Origin: Delphinus delphis
Taxonomy: Eukaryota; Chordata; Mammalia; Artiodactyla; Delphinidae
Direction: 5' to 3'
Length of the DNA stretch: 64,000 nt
Assembly (NCBI RefSeq): GCF_949987515.2
Contig: NC_082690.1
Location: 103,786,400 to 103,850,399, forward strand
Shown here piece after piece: positions 47,443 to 63,902 of this stretch. The translations under genes were made by a program, and so were the position numbers. The notes beneath the pieces are model-generated. The model was not told the origin of the DNA, searched no databases, and saw only the letters and a list, made by a program, of their open reading frames with translations. Within the stretch, counting starts at the first letter, position 1. Each line of letters starts with the position of its first letter.

Positions 47443-48379
47443 GGGGGTGGGATGTTCCGCAGCTGAGCCGAGTCTCCTCCGGGGCCTTGCTCATGTCCAG
47501 GTGGCCTGGCCAGTGATAAGGACTACCCATTCAAGGGGAACAGCAAACCCCACAGATGCCAGGCTAAGAAGCACAAGAAGGTGGCCTGGATCCAGGATTT
47601 CATCATGCTGCAGCCCTGCGAGCAGAGTACGGGCAGGATGGAGACACATGGGCGGGCCCAGGGGGGAGAATGACAGGGACAGACAGACCAGGACAGACAG
47701 GGCTACAGACAGAGATGGAGGGATTTGGGGGCGGGGGGTTGGGCGTGGGAAAGAGAAAGAGATAGAGACACCCATGAGCCGAGAGCAGGGGGCACAGGAC
47801 AGGCAGGGCCTGACGGCACATTCCACCCCCAGGCATCGCCAGGTACCTGGCCACCCAAGGCCCCATCACTGTGACCATCAACATGAAGCTACTGCAGGTG
47901 GGATAAGGTAGGGAACTGGGGGGAGGGGTATATAGGGGAGGTGGCCCCCGACTCAGCCTCTCTGCCCCTGCAGCAATACCAGAAGGGTGTGATCAAGGCC
48001 ACATCTACCACCTGTGACCCCCAGCTTGTGGATCATTCTGTCCTGCTGGTGGGTTTTGGTAAAAGCAAGTCGGTGGAGGGGAGGCAGGCAGAGGCAATCT
48101 CATCCCGGTCTCCTCCTCATCCTCGCTACTCCATCCCATACTGGATCCTGAAGAACTCCTGGGGGGCCAACTGGGGTGAGGAGGTGAGTGTGATCTACTG
48201 GGGGCGGGAGGACAGGGCCGGACAGACCTCTCCCCGCCGACTGGCCCTGATGTCCCCTAACTTCCTAGGGCTATTTCCGGCTGCACCGAGGGAGTAATAC
48301 CTGCGGCATCACCAAGTACCCGCTCACTGCCAGAGTGGACAAACCCGTTAAGAAGCACCAAGTCTCCTGCCCTCCCTGA
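45046..48379 (+). CDS. CTSW: Cathepsin W (10 coding exons)
   Basis: Exons are 45046-45132, 45380-45464, 46304-46417, 46813-46967, 47075-47171, 47254-47334, 47501-47626, 47833-47897, 47974-48183 and 48269-48379. They join to 376 codons plus stop, as in human. CTSW is a papain-family (C1A) cysteine protease of cytotoxic T and NK cells, retained largely in the endoplasmic reticulum. Residues 1-21 are a signal peptide, followed by an inhibitor-type propeptide. The catalytic triad is intact: Cys153 in NCNCCWAM, His291 in [11 protein letters not shown] and Asn331 in KNSWGANWG. The family-specific insert between His and Asn (about residues 300-325) and the C-terminal extension ending CPP are present. 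The short intron after exon 6 is nearly half TG repeat. No loss-of-function change is visible. Confidence 0.97.
47360..47436. repeat. (TG)38 microsatellite in CTSW intron 6
   Basis: A 77 bp pure TG run starts 26 bp after the exon 6 donor and fills nearly half of the 166 bp intron. It is followed by a G run and then the exon 7 acceptor. Confidence 0.97.
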
Positions 48380-48484
48380 GCCCACCTGGCTGCCCCCCAG
48401 CTCTCTCCTGCTGTGCCAGCTACCTCCCTGCCCACCCCACCCCAAGGCTTTTGCCTATCCTCCCAGTGTTTCTGCTACGGATTG

Positions 48485-48490
48485 AATAAA
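48485..48490 (+). terminator. CTSW: CTSW poly(A) signal
   Basis: AATAAA 106 bp downstream of the stop codon, with cleavage expected near 48,505. Confidence 0.9.
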
Positions 48491-48716
48491 CCTAGACAAG
48501 ACCCCTGTCTTCGGAGTGGACTCAGCTGGGGTGGGGAAATAGATGGGGAGTACATAGATAACATTCTCTGACATGTCCTAGTCCCTGCGGGGCCAATGGA
48601 CACATACATCCTTAGACACTGTGACACGCAGAGACACACGCGTGCAACCTGCACACACTCCCACACGCGGACCCATAATTGTACCCACTCACAGCCTCCT
48701 CCAAAGTCATGGCAAC

Positions 48717-48722
48717 TTTATT
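48717..48722 (-). terminator. FIBP: FIBP poly(A) signal
   Basis: TTTATT on plus (AATAAA on minus), 32 bp beyond the FIBP stop codon, so the 3' untranslated region is only about 55 bp. The predicted CTSW and FIBP 3' ends are about 190 bp apart. Confidence 0.88.
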
Positions 48723-48753
48723 GTCAATGTGGGCAGGGCAGGGGGAGGGGGCC

Positions 48754-51700
48754 TCAGTCATGACAGAGACGCAGGAGGCAGCCACGGAGGGTGCCCATGT
48801 AGCGGTCCCAGAGGGCCTGGTGCCTGCAATGGTAACAGTAACGGGATCGGCTGACGTTTACTGTATGCCCCTCGTGTCATGACACTGCTCTAAGTGCTCT
48901 CTACACCCTCACTTGTTTGATCCTCACAATATTCCTATGATCCTCATTATTATCACCCCCAGCTTATGTACGAGGGGACTGAGGAAGGGAGAGGTTAAGG
49001 AACCTGTCCAAAGTCAGGGTCACAGCTTCCAAGAGGTGGAGCTGAGACTCTAGTCAACACAGACTTCCACCTCCAGGGCGACAGAACAGGGAACTCTGAG
49101 TCTGCAGGAGGGCTAGGCCCCAGAAGGAGGCCGGCAGAGTGAGGAAGCCTGGGGTGTCTCACCGGAAGCCATCCAGGGAGTGGACCGATGCCGAATACTG
49201 ATTCAGGAAGAGTCGCACATCATTCAACGGCCAGTGGTCGGAGCGGCAGGGTTCCACGAACTGTGGGTCCGAGGTAACATCTAGCACTGGTACAGCCCAG
49301 GGACAGGCCAGGATGGGGATCAGAGGGCAGCGGGCAGGACAGCTCACCTTCTCCACAAGGTCCACAAACAGGTCTCTGACATCCTTATTGTGGGTCAGCT
49401 TGGCAGCCACATTCACCAGCCCCCGGGACAGGTTCTGTGGGGCAGGGAGCCTGGGAGTTCTGCCTTCTGCCCAAGAGGCTGGGGGCTGAGCCCAAATCTA
49501 TCCACCTCCCTCCATCAAATAACTCCCCATTGTTTAAGAGCTGGCTCCCCCTTCACAGGCAGGCAGAGGGAGCAGCAGCGCCACCTGCCGGTCAATCTCA
49601 GGCATGAGCAGAGCTGCCCGGAGGGGACAGTGCTCTGGAGGCTGACGATGCCAATGGGACAGAGGCTGGATTGGGCCACAGACCTTGAAGTTGGCTTCCA
49701 TCTCAGAGAAGACCCCGAGCTTTCCCCGGAGGGCAGTGCACACCAGGCTGCAGGGAGACAGGGTCAAGCCCAGAGTCGCCTGGGCCCCCACTTCAGGCCC
49801 CGCCCCATAGACCCCAAGGGTCACCTCTTGTGCAGGTCCAGAAGGTCCTTGTCAGCCACAAGCACCTTGAGCTCCTTCAAGTCCTGGAGAAACTCCTTGT
49901 CTAAGTCCATGTCCATGTCATCCGCCTGGGGGTCTGAGTGAGGTCCATGAAGGGAGTTGGGGTGGGAGATAAAAACCCCTCCTGTGACATCCCGAGCCTT
50001 CCTCCCCCACCACCTCATTGCGCCCCATGAGACAAAAGAGCAAGTGGAGTGTGAGGGACGTGGAGTGACTGGCCCCAAGCCATAGGGAAGCCGTGGGCCC
50101 TTTGTCTGCAGACGTGTGGGTGGGAACACCGGACTGGGAGCAGAAGTGGCTGGGGAGGGGCCCTGAAGAAGAAAGGATGCTGGGAACGGGGGCCTGCAGG
50201 AGAAACCGCTGGTGGGAAGCCAGGCCCTGAGAAGGTGAGGAGGTGTCCAGGCACCTGGGTCGGTGGGGGCCTCACCGACGGCTCCAAGGGTCCAGTTCTG
50301 GATCATGAGCTCAGCACAGAAGGCAAAGTCCCCAAAGCTCAGATACTGCAGTTTTTTCTTCCCTGTCTCAAAGCGATTGTTGGCAAAGAAGACGATGGCT
50401 GCATAGTCCCTGCAGGGAGGGGAGAGTGGGCCCATCAGGGCTTGAAATTCCTTCTTAGCGAGCAGCTCCCACCTGCAACACTGGCTGGGCATCCGAGTTC
50501 TGGCCTCTCTCTACCCTAACTCACTGTGTGATGTGTTTCAAGTCACTTTTCTCTGGGCCTCCTCATCTGGGGAAAGAGAAGGTTTCAGCCCAGGTCTCCT
50601 AAGGGACACAGTGGGAGACCACAGGGTAACAGCTACCATTCACTGAGTACATACTAAGCCCCAGGGGCTGTGCCGTCATGGGCTTTCCATGTGGCACCTC
50701 GCAACAGCCCAGTTGGTGAATGGCCGGGCTGGGATTCAAACCCAGGCCAGTCTGATCCAAAGTGCAGACCAGGAGTGGGATAACCATCCCCCTAGCCCAG
50801 CCAGGAGGTCAAGCGGGTTGGTGTGGGGAATATGGACCAGCCTCAGGGGGCAAGGAAGGAGTGTGCAGGAGGGGGAGGCAGCTGGCTCCTCATCTAGCCC
50901 CTCACCTGGCCAGCCGGTCGGACAGGAGGAAGTGTTGCTGGATGTTATCGACCAGGGAGCCCCGCATTTCCTCCACCACCTTGAAGACTCGCTTAAAGTT
51001 GTCAAACTGCAGGGCAGTTAGAGGAGGAGAGAGGACTGGTCAGAGGTTGCTCACCCAATAAGCTGTTTAGTGAACGTCCCTCTATCACCTACCCACCTAT
51101 ACAGTCAACAGACACTGAGGGAGCATCTGTTATTCCTTCAACAAACTATTAATTATTAATACCTGTTATCAATTCAACAAGTGTTCACCAGCTTCTGCCA
51201 TCTTGCCTTGGATACATGTTTACTCACTCTTATCAATAAATTCACCCCCATTTTATCATCATGCTCTCCAGTTCTTCACTAATTTGTGCTGAAACTGACC
51301 GTCCTGGCTAAGCCCCAGGAAAGCTAAGGTCAGATCTGGGCTTCTGAGAGGCCACTCTGGCTGAAGAGTAGGGAGTGGCTTGGAAGGGCCAAAAAGAGAG
51401 CAGAGTGGATATGAAGCCACTGCCACCGAGGTGCTGGAGGAGCCTGGAGGTGGGGCAGTGACCAAAGGGATGGTGTGAAGGGGCGGGCTGCAGATGAGTG
51501 TGGTGTCCACCTGTCTCCGGCAGCTCTTGAGGGTGATGCCTGTTTTGGTGCTGATGTCATCCAGGTCTTTCTTAGTGCCCTTGGACAGCTTCTTGCCCAG
51601 CACCTCCCGCACAAAGGCCTCGTCAAAGGCATAGTACCTGTGAGGAGTCAGGGAACACTGCTGACTTTCCATAAAGGAGGCGAAAGGAGAACTGGCAGGA

Positions 51701-52323
51701 CCTGGGTTTGGCCCCTTCTGCTCTCAACTTTCTCCCGGCCTAGATAAGCCCCGTCCCTCCCTGGGCCTCATTTTCAGCCTGCAAAATGGGTATATGGCCA
51801 GACTGGTTGGCGTCCCCACCATCCCGCCAGGTGAGCACCTCTCGATGAGCAGCGCCTGTCGAGAGGGCGGGATCTGAAAGATGAGCTGGTGCAGCAGCTT
51901 GGGCGGGGCGTGTAGCAGGCGCTCAAGCATTTGGAAAGTACGGTAGTGGTCCATGGTGTCGCTCTGCAGCACCGCTGCTGTGGCGCCGGTCTGCTCCAGG
52001 ATTCCCGAGCGCACCCTCAGGGCCACCGCGTCGCTCACTAGGAAGTGAGCGCTAGCATCAGGCTCCGCCCCGCCGACCCCAGAGGCCCTTCAGGGATTCC
52101 AGCCCCGACCCCTAGGTATTCGGTACTCCCAGGCCTCTGCCCACTGCCCTATAGGATGCCTACTCCTGGCTCTGCCCGCTCTCCCATCCAAAACAACAGC
52201 TCCGCCAAACCGGCACCCACAGACGGTCCCCCACAGACCCGAATAACCGTCCAGCCAGAGGCGATACACGTCCTCGTCGATGAGGGTCGTGTTCCCCACG
52301 AAGATGTCCAGCTCGCTGGCCAT
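48754..52323 (-). CDS. FIBP: FGF1 intracellular-binding protein
   Basis: Coding exons from the start are 52239-52323, 51839-52037, 51511-51637, 50906-51006, 50276-50409, 49825-49933, 49684-49747, 49348-49434, 49163-49260 and 48754-48823. They join to 357 codons plus stop, equal to the shorter human isoform. FIBP binds internalised acidic FGF and is linked to its mitogenic action. It has no known catalytic motif. The sequence is highly conserved from [20 protein letters not shown] at the N-terminus to RLCHD at the end, where human has RLYHD. An acidic [10 protein letters not shown] stretch opens exon 6. Two introns (after exons 1 and 7) begin with the unusual donor GTCTGTGG. The exon 6 acceptor was chosen so that G|AC restores Asp and aligns with human. 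The ATG lies in a small GC-rich block with few CpG-independent signals. Confidence 0.96.
48835..49060 (+). repeat. MIR/MIR3-like remnant in the last FIBP intron
   Basis: 'tcctcacaatattcctatga' followed later by 'ggactgaggaagggagaggt' and 'taaggaacctgtccaaagtc' is typical of MIR 3' halves. Confidence 0.65.
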
Positions 52324-54474
52324 GGCGACGCCGGGACCCGGGCGCTACCGCAGCGCCCCAGCAGGAGCAAGCACTGCCCGGGCCCGGCGCGCCGCCGCCG
52401 GGCCGCTTCCGTGAGCACAGGCATTCGGCTCCCGGCACCCGGAGCCAGAAAAGGACCACTTCCGGGACAGAGCGAGTCGGGGCAGGAGCGGCGAGGAAAG
52501 AGGCGGAGACGGAGGCAGTGGAGTAGCCCCGCCCTCCTCTCAGCGGGAGGGGGAATCTCAGGCTCTCAGTCCCCACCCCACCCCACCCTCACCCCGGCCA
52601 GGTTAGCGGGAGGGCGTCCAGAGTCAAGTTCTCCGGCCAGTTTGACCTATCCCGGCAACCTCTACCCTCACATCCTTCTGGTTTTTCTCTGCCCTTTTCG
52701 GGGCCTCCCTACTTTGACCTGTATCCTAAATTTAGGGTCTCCACTGGGCTCTATCCTAAGTCTTTTCTCTGAAAAAAAGGTGTCTGGCTCATCCTCAAGG
52801 GCCCTTGCTGGGTGGGAGCCCCTCAGTCCATCCTGCAGACGAGCCCCTCTCCTGAACATGGGGCACCTGTTCCCATGGTTTTAACCACCTCCCCCCCCCA
52901 CACTAATGACCTCTCTTATTCTGCAGCTTAGAGCTCTGTCTGCAAGTCCACATCCAGACGGCCACCTATGTGTGACTCCACTCTGTCCCCCACAGGACCT
53001 TCAAAAGCCAGACAGACCTGTCGGTCTCCCGAATCTGTTTCTTTCCTGCGTTCCTATCTTGGTGACAGCCCCACCATCCACGCGGTTCTCATACCAGAAA
53101 CCTGGGCTTTCTCCCAGACTCCTCTCTCCCTACATTCAGTTCTGCCGATTTGCCTCCTGAATATTTCTAGTATCTGTTCTGTCCTCTCCACCCCCACTGG
53201 CACTGTCCCAGCCCACTCCTTCTGCATAGCTCTCCTTGCCCATTGACACAGTGTTCTTAGTAATCTCTCTGCCTACATCCCCTCCCTGTGGTCCATCCCA
53301 CACAAAGCCGTCCAAACAACCTTTTTTACAAAATGCATATTTAAAAATGTTACTCTCCTGCTTAAATTCTTACTGGCCTGTGTAAACGCTCCAGCCTGGT
53401 ATTGAAAACTCTTAAAAATCTGGCTTCTGATTACCTTTGTTACCTCCCTTCCTCTCTTACCACTTTCTCTAAGCACCTGCCTTTCCAAAACAAACAAATA
53501 AACAAAAAACCCAAAAAACAAGCTACTCTCACGGTTTCCAAAGCAGCAAGCCTCTTTCAGACCCCAGCGATTTTCATCATGCTATTCCCTCTCCTTGAAA
53601 TAGCTCTCTCATTACTTGCCAAAGTCCTATGCATCTTTCAGGGCCCCTCGGATATCCCCTCTTTTGGGAAACCTTTTGCAGGTAGGGGGCGGTCCCTCAA
53701 AATGTGCTCTTCTTCCATTTGCTTTTTGTTTAACGCAGCTCGTCTCCTCTGCCAGATTACGATCTCTTTAAGGACAGTATAAGGATATTGATCAAGTTTG
53801 TTTCTCTATAAGCCTTACATACAATAATAGTTTATTGAACAAAAGAATCCCTTGTATGGCCCTCCCACTGGGCAGGACACGGTCCGTGAGAAGGAGAATA
53901 GGCTGATGGTGAGCCAGGACGTTTGGACTTATGTTTCCGTGGACTGGGAGCGATGCTCAGTGAGCCGAGACTCTTGAGTTCGAGCAAAGCTAGGAAGGAA
54001 GAAAAGGCGATCCGTCTGGATTTCGCCCGGGGGTGGGCAGGAAAGTCGGGGGCCGACCCCCGAATCTTGGTTCTCAGAGGGAGCTCGAGCTTGAGGAGGT
54101 TTCGAATTGGAAGATACGAAGCTTCTAGTTTGCTGTTGACTGCCGCGGAGGTCGGTGACGCGGGTACCGAGTGTCCGCGAGCGTCGGGGACTCCGCGGTC
54201 CAGAGTGGGCGGGGAAGGGCCTTGCTCCCGGCTCCTAGGCACCGCCCCTTCCGAGGGAGCTGGCTCGGATTGGCTGTTCTTCCTTGACGCCATGCAGTCC
54301 CGACCCGGCGCGCGCCCCGCCGCGTGCCCACCCACGCGCGGCTGCTGCAGCCTAAGCTATCTCTACCACAGCCTGTCCGCGGAGCGGGTGCCTGAGCCCC
54401 AGCGGCGAGGAGCTCGTCGTGGGGCTCCTGGGCCGCGGCGGCGGGCAGGCGATGCTCCAGAGGCTTGAGCAGCC
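52324..54474. other. FIBP-CCDC85B divergent spacer
   Basis: 52,330-52,560 is the GC-rich FIBP promoter side, and 53,900-54,474 is the CpG-rich CCDC85B promoter and 5' UTR. In between, 53,330-53,810 is an L2 fragment ('attgaaaactcttaaaaatc', 'ttctcattacttgccaaag'-like text). I see no further gene. Confidence 0.6.
53330..53810 (+). repeat. L2 LINE 3' fragment
   Basis: Contains L2-type wording 'cctgcttaaattcttactgg' and 'tattccctctccttgaaata', with an internal A-rich block near 53,490-53,520. Confidence 0.65.
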
Positions 54475-55083
54475 ATGGAGGCCGAGACGGGCGGCCTGGA
54501 GGAGCTGACGGATGAAGAGATGGCGGCTCTGGGCAAGGAGGAGCTGGTGCGGCGCCTGCGGCGGGAGGAGGCGGCGCGTCTGGCGGCTCTGGTGCAGCGC
54601 GGCCGTCTCATGCAGGAGGTGAATCGGCAGCTACAGGGTCACCTGGGCGAGATACGCGAGCTCAAGCAGCTCAACCGGCGCCTACAGGCCGAGAACCGCG
54701 AGCTGCGCGACCTCTGCTGCTTCCTGGACTCGGAGCGCCAGCGAGGGCGGCGAGCCGCTCGCCAGTGGCAGCTCTTCGGGACCCAAGCATCCCGAGCCGT
54801 GCGCGAGGATCTAGGCGGTTGTTGGCAGAAGCTGGCCGAGCTGGAAGGCCGCCAGGAGGAGCTGCTGCGGGAGAACCTGGCCCTTAAGGAGCTCTGCCTG
54901 GCGCTGGGCGAGGAGTGGGGCCCGCGCGGCGGTACCGGCGGCTCGGGGGGCTCTGGCCCTGGGCCGACACCCGAGCTGGCCTTGCCCCCCTGCGGTCCCC
55001 GTGACCTGGGCGATGGAAGCTCCAGTACCGGCAGCGTGGGCAGCCCCGATCAGTTGCCCCTGGCCTGCTCCCCAGATGATTGA
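54475..55083 (+). CDS. CCDC85B: Coiled-coil domain-containing protein 85B (single exon)
   Basis: An uninterrupted 202-codon frame, identical in length to human CCDC85B (DIPA, delta-interacting protein A). Residues about 20-150 are rich in Leu, Glu and Arg with heptad spacing and form two coiled-coil segments (around LVRRLRREEAARL and LAELEGRQEELLREN). The Gly/Ser/Pro-rich C-terminus ends in CSPDD. The family acts as a nuclear and junctional adaptor that represses transcription and binds beta-catenin partners. The start MEAETGG follows directly from the human MEAEAGG, in a good context (agcagccATGG). The gene is naturally intronless and lies in a CpG island, so lack of introns does not mark it as a retrocopy. 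Confidence 0.98.
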   Translation: MEAETGGLEELTDEEMAALGKEELVRRLRREEAARLAALVQRGRLMQEVNRQLQGHLGEIRELKQLNRRLQAENRELRDLCCFLDSERQRGRRAARQWQLFGTQASRAVREDLGGCWQKLAELEGRQEELLRENLALKELCLALGEEWGPRGGTGGSGGSGPGPTPELALPPCGPRDLGDGSSSTGSVGSPDQLPLACSPDD

Positions 55084-55300
55084 GGGCACAGCTTCGCGCC
55101 GACGCCCGCCCGGATTGCTCCTCCAGCGCGGAGATTGCGGTGGACCTCGGCACCCGGACGCCGCCCCCGCTGCGCACGAGGGGCCGCTGGCATGGACTTA
55201 GAAACCCTAACACTGAGGAGGGCCCCTGGCGCTTGCTGGCGGGGCAGGAGGGGGACTGGAGGCTGGAGCGGAGGGACTTGCTGGGGGCTGGGTGGAGGCT

Positions 55301-55306
55301 AATAAA
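55301..55306 (+). terminator. CCDC85B: CCDC85B poly(A) signal
   Basis: AATAAA 218 bp after the stop codon. Confidence 0.88.
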
Positions 55307-55936
55307 CTGAGGCGGAAGCAGAGCCCATGGCTGGGGCAGCGTCTGTTTGGGACTCGCCGGCGTTGGGACGAGGGCGGGGACGTTGAGACTGGGTACCATT
55401 CCCATCTGGAGGGACTGCAGAACTAAGGTGTCTGACTCCCCCATTACTTGCATCCTGGGGCGGGATGTGGGACCGTGGTAAGCCACTGGCTCCCCCCATC
55501 AGGCCCCAGGACAGGCCGTAATCCAGCCCCTGAAGTGGCTCCAGCTCCCTTCCCGGTTCCTTCCTGTCCAAGACAATGGGGCAGGAAGCAGGTGTTGGGG
55601 GCCTGAAACCCACTCAGCCGCCTCCCGGGAGGCTGGAAGGGGCATAACAGTGCCCTCCTGTGGGAGTACTGTGGGCCCCCACCAGGAGGAGGATGGTAAT
55701 CCTCTTGGCTTGGCACCTCATAGCACTTCTGTGCCTTCTCTCAGTCCTGGAGCTGAGGCAGAACAGACGTAGCCTCACTTGTCAGATAAGAAAATCAAGG
55801 TCCAGAAATATCAAAGAATTTGTCCAAGGTCATGTAGTGAATTGGTGGAGCTGAAATGGGAGCCTAGGGCTTCTGGCTCCAAATCTTCTCCCTTTAGCCT
55901 CTGGGTCCAATGAGAGCAGGCTAGAGCTGCAAGCCT

Positions 55937-55942
55937 TTTATT
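55937..55942 (-). terminator. FOSL1: FOSL1 poly(A) signal
   Basis: TTTATT on plus (AATAAA on minus), about 635 bp beyond the FOSL1 stop codon. It is the most likely end of the long 3' untranslated region. Confidence 0.75.
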
Positions 55943-56575
55943 CCATTTTGGCAGGTTTGTATAAAAATACTCTCTTTAGGAAAATAAATAGCAGCTGCCC
56001 ACGCTGTGGAGGTTTGGAGCTAAAGTCTTCTCAGAGCTGGGGCTGCAGGTCAGCTCATCATAGAAACCTCTGGCACCTCCTGAGCTGTTCCACTTATGAG
56101 GGGCTGGCAGAGTGTCCTGGTTCAATAACCTGGTGCTGCTGGCAGTGGGGCTGGGTGAGTTAGTGTTCTCGGCGGGTAGAGCATCACCTCCTGTCAGGGG
56201 TAGGGTTGGGTGAATCACAGGAAGAGGGTGATGGTGACTATAGGGGTGATCTGCAGGGATTTAGGGCTCCAGAGGACCTCTGAGAATCTACAAAGTCCCT
56301 TGGGAGCTGCCCGGAATTTTCTCCAACAAACAGGAACCACTTTGTCTCTGACTTAGTGCAAATTGTGCTAGAGAGGCCAGCTCTAGAGAAAGAGGGGGCA
56401 GCTTTGGTAGCCCCAAGCTGGCACTACCAGGAAGCAAAATATGCCCAGTCTCATCTGGAGGGATGGAGAAGAATCTGCTGGGGTTGGACATGAGATATGG
56501 TCCAGGCCAGCTGGACCAATGGGCAGGGAAATATTGGTGAGGGTAGCACCCGCAGGGAGTGGGGGCTGGAGTGCC

Positions 56576-61571
<4,996 letters not shown>

Positions 61572-61618
61572 GCCCTGGGCTGGCTGCTTTGTGGGGTCCG
61601 CGTCGGCGGCTTCGGTTC

Positions 61619-61905
61619 TGACTCACTCGCTCCTAGCGGAGTCTTTTCTTTTTATGAATGAGAAGTCCTCGGGCTGAACCACTTCCACTGGGGGTGGGAG
61701 CGGAGAGCGGGCGTATCGCAGCGGCTCTGGACAACTCTGGGCTCCACCTCTCCAGACGCACTGCCTTTTGTCAGTCCGCCCTGAACTTTTCATCGCTTCC
61801 TACGATCCAGTAGCCGACTTTTGTTGGGCAAAAGGGGAGGACTTGGCGGCCCCCAGAGACAGCGGCGGGTCCGCCCCCTCTGACGTAGCTGCCCATACAT
61901 GGTGC
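61619..61905 (-). promoter_or_regulatory. FOSL1: FOSL1 promoter
   Basis: On the minus strand, a TATA-like CATAAAAAG lies near 61,648-61,657. TGACTCA at 61,619-61,625 is close to the probable start. About 260 bp upstream lie TGACGTAG (61,881-61,888, CRE/ATF-like) and CCATACATGG (61,893-61,902, a CArG box with one mismatch), followed by an ETS-like ATTTCCTC. This matches the known serum- and TPA-response layout of the human FOSL1 promoter. Confidence 0.65.
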
Positions 61906-63025
61906 AATTTCCTCGCCGCGCCCAGGTGGAGCGAAGGATTCCCCCGCGGACAGACGCACCTGAGAGCAGCCGGGCGCCCCGCCCCACCCAGCCCCGCCCA
62001 GGCCTCAAGCGCAGACCTAGACCTCCGCCGCCAGACTCCAGAGCCTCTCACTGCTTGGTCTGGCCTCAGTGTTTGCATCCGTAAAATGGGACGAAATAAT
62101 CACATAGCGAGCTTGCCACGCGTGGGAAGTTGGAATGAAGAATGTGAAAGTGGTCTGGAAACTGTAAATCGGATTATAAATGTGATTGATGTAATTATTA
62201 TCATCATCATCATTTACTGCCAGGGACCGTGCTACTGCCATTATTTCATGCCAGGAATCGTGCTACTACCATCCAAGTCTTGGGGTGAGGCCCACTCACT
62301 TGCATTGTTTTAGGGTTCAGGTATACTAAAAAGTGAATAAATGACAAACCAGGGTTACCAAAATGGTGTATATTTTAAATGCTTACAATGACATATTAAT
62401 GCGTTGAACTACCCACAAATGCAATGCAATATAATTGCACTACTCTCAGGATAATCTCAGGAGCTATAACAAATTTTAATTCAGAGCCCCTATAAGCAGT
62501 GAGAGCCTGTGGTGGGACACAGTTGTCCTGTGCTCTGATAAACGCCATCTTCTTTAAATACTGTAACTGCTCTTCCAGGACTGCATAGTCACCACCCTTG
62601 TTTGGGGATTATGTCAAAGGTCTGTGTGAATGTGAGGCCAGGACCAAATGTCAACAACCAAAGACCAACAACCATGGGAGGTAGGTGTCGTTATCATCCC
62701 CATTTTACAGATGGGGAAACTGAGGCTGAGAGATGTTGAAATGAGGTGCCTAAGATCACTAAGCCAGTGGCTGAAGCAGGTTGCCAAATCAGGGCTGTGG
62801 GAGCTCCAAGCCCGGGCTCAGGCAAGGGTTTTCAAAGCCCTCGCAGACAGACATGTTTTCACACATGCACAATATCAGTGCTGAGAGAACCACCCTGAAA
62901 CTTCTTCTTTGCCTCTTCCCATTCTACAGATGAAGAAACTGAGGAGAGAACAAGGAGCTGCCAGTGTCACACAACTATACAGAGAGAGAGTTGGGCTCTC
63001 CTGCTTTCCACTGGTACCTCCTTTT

Positions 63026-63382
63026 TAAAAAATTGTTTATTTGTTTATTTATTTATTTTTGGCTGTGTTGGGTCTTTGTTACTGTGCGCGGCCTTTCTCT
63101 AGTTGCGGTGAGCGGGGGCTACTCTTTGTTGCAGTGCGCAGGTTTCTCGTTGTCGTGACTTCTCTTGTTGCAGAGCACGGGCTCTAGGCGCGCAGGCTTC
63201 AGTAGTTGTGGCATGTGGGCTCAGTAGTTGTGACTTGCGGGCTCTAGAGCTCAGGCTCAGTAGTTGTGGCGCACGGGCTTAGTTGCTCCGCGCCATGTAG
63301 GATCTTCCCGGACCAGGGCTTGAACCTGTGTCCCTTGCATTGGCAGGCAGATTCTTAACCACTGTGCCACTAGGGAGGCCCT
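63026..63382 (-). mobile_element. Long CHR-type SINE, minus strand, with target duplication
   Basis: Full long-form copy in reverse, with an AAAT-type tail at the left and 'ccactgtgccactagggagg' at the right. The 18 bp duplication 'ccactggtacctcctttt' (63,008-63,025) and 'ccattggtacctcctttt' (63,383-63,400) has one mismatch. Confidence 0.95.
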
Positions 63383-63825
63383 CCATTGGTACCTCCTTTT
63401 GATCAGCTCCAGTTTTGTCCTCAGGGAGGGAAGATTTCAGGAAGGTGGGGACCTGGGCTGCCTTACTTGGGGACAGACGTCAGGGTCAGTTGACACATTC
63501 AGGACTTAGAGCCAAGAGGCCAGCTTGGCCCTGGGCTTCCAGTCTCAGTACCACCATTTTCTGTCTCTGTTACCCTGGGCGGGTCACCTTCCTGCTAAGT
63601 CCCACTCCCAATGGAAATAATTGAGCCTCCTGCTGACCTCATGGGGTTGCTATGGGATCAGATGAGATCACAAATGTGAAAGTGCTTTGTAGGCCGTAAA
63701 GTGATGTGCACTCAGAAGGTGGTTACCAGCCTGGTGCCTCTCCCTTGCCCTTATTCTACTCAATGCTTGTCATTCTCTAAAAAGAAAAGGAACCACCAGC
63801 AGTTTACCAGAATGAGAAATATATG

Positions 63826-63902
63826 GGTGTGTGTGTGTGTGTGCACGTGTGTGTGTGCATGTGCGTGCATGAGAGAGAGAGGGGGAGAGAGAGAGAGAGA
63901 GA
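63826..63902. repeat. Compound (TG)n-(GA)n simple repeat
   Basis: An interrupted TG tract (with TGCA and TGCG variants) passes directly into a GA tract. Confidence 0.9.

Noticed and set aside
47045..47911. Long frames across the CTSW intron 6 repeat on both strands
   Set aside because: They are produced by the TG repeat and overlap real CTSW exons in other frames.
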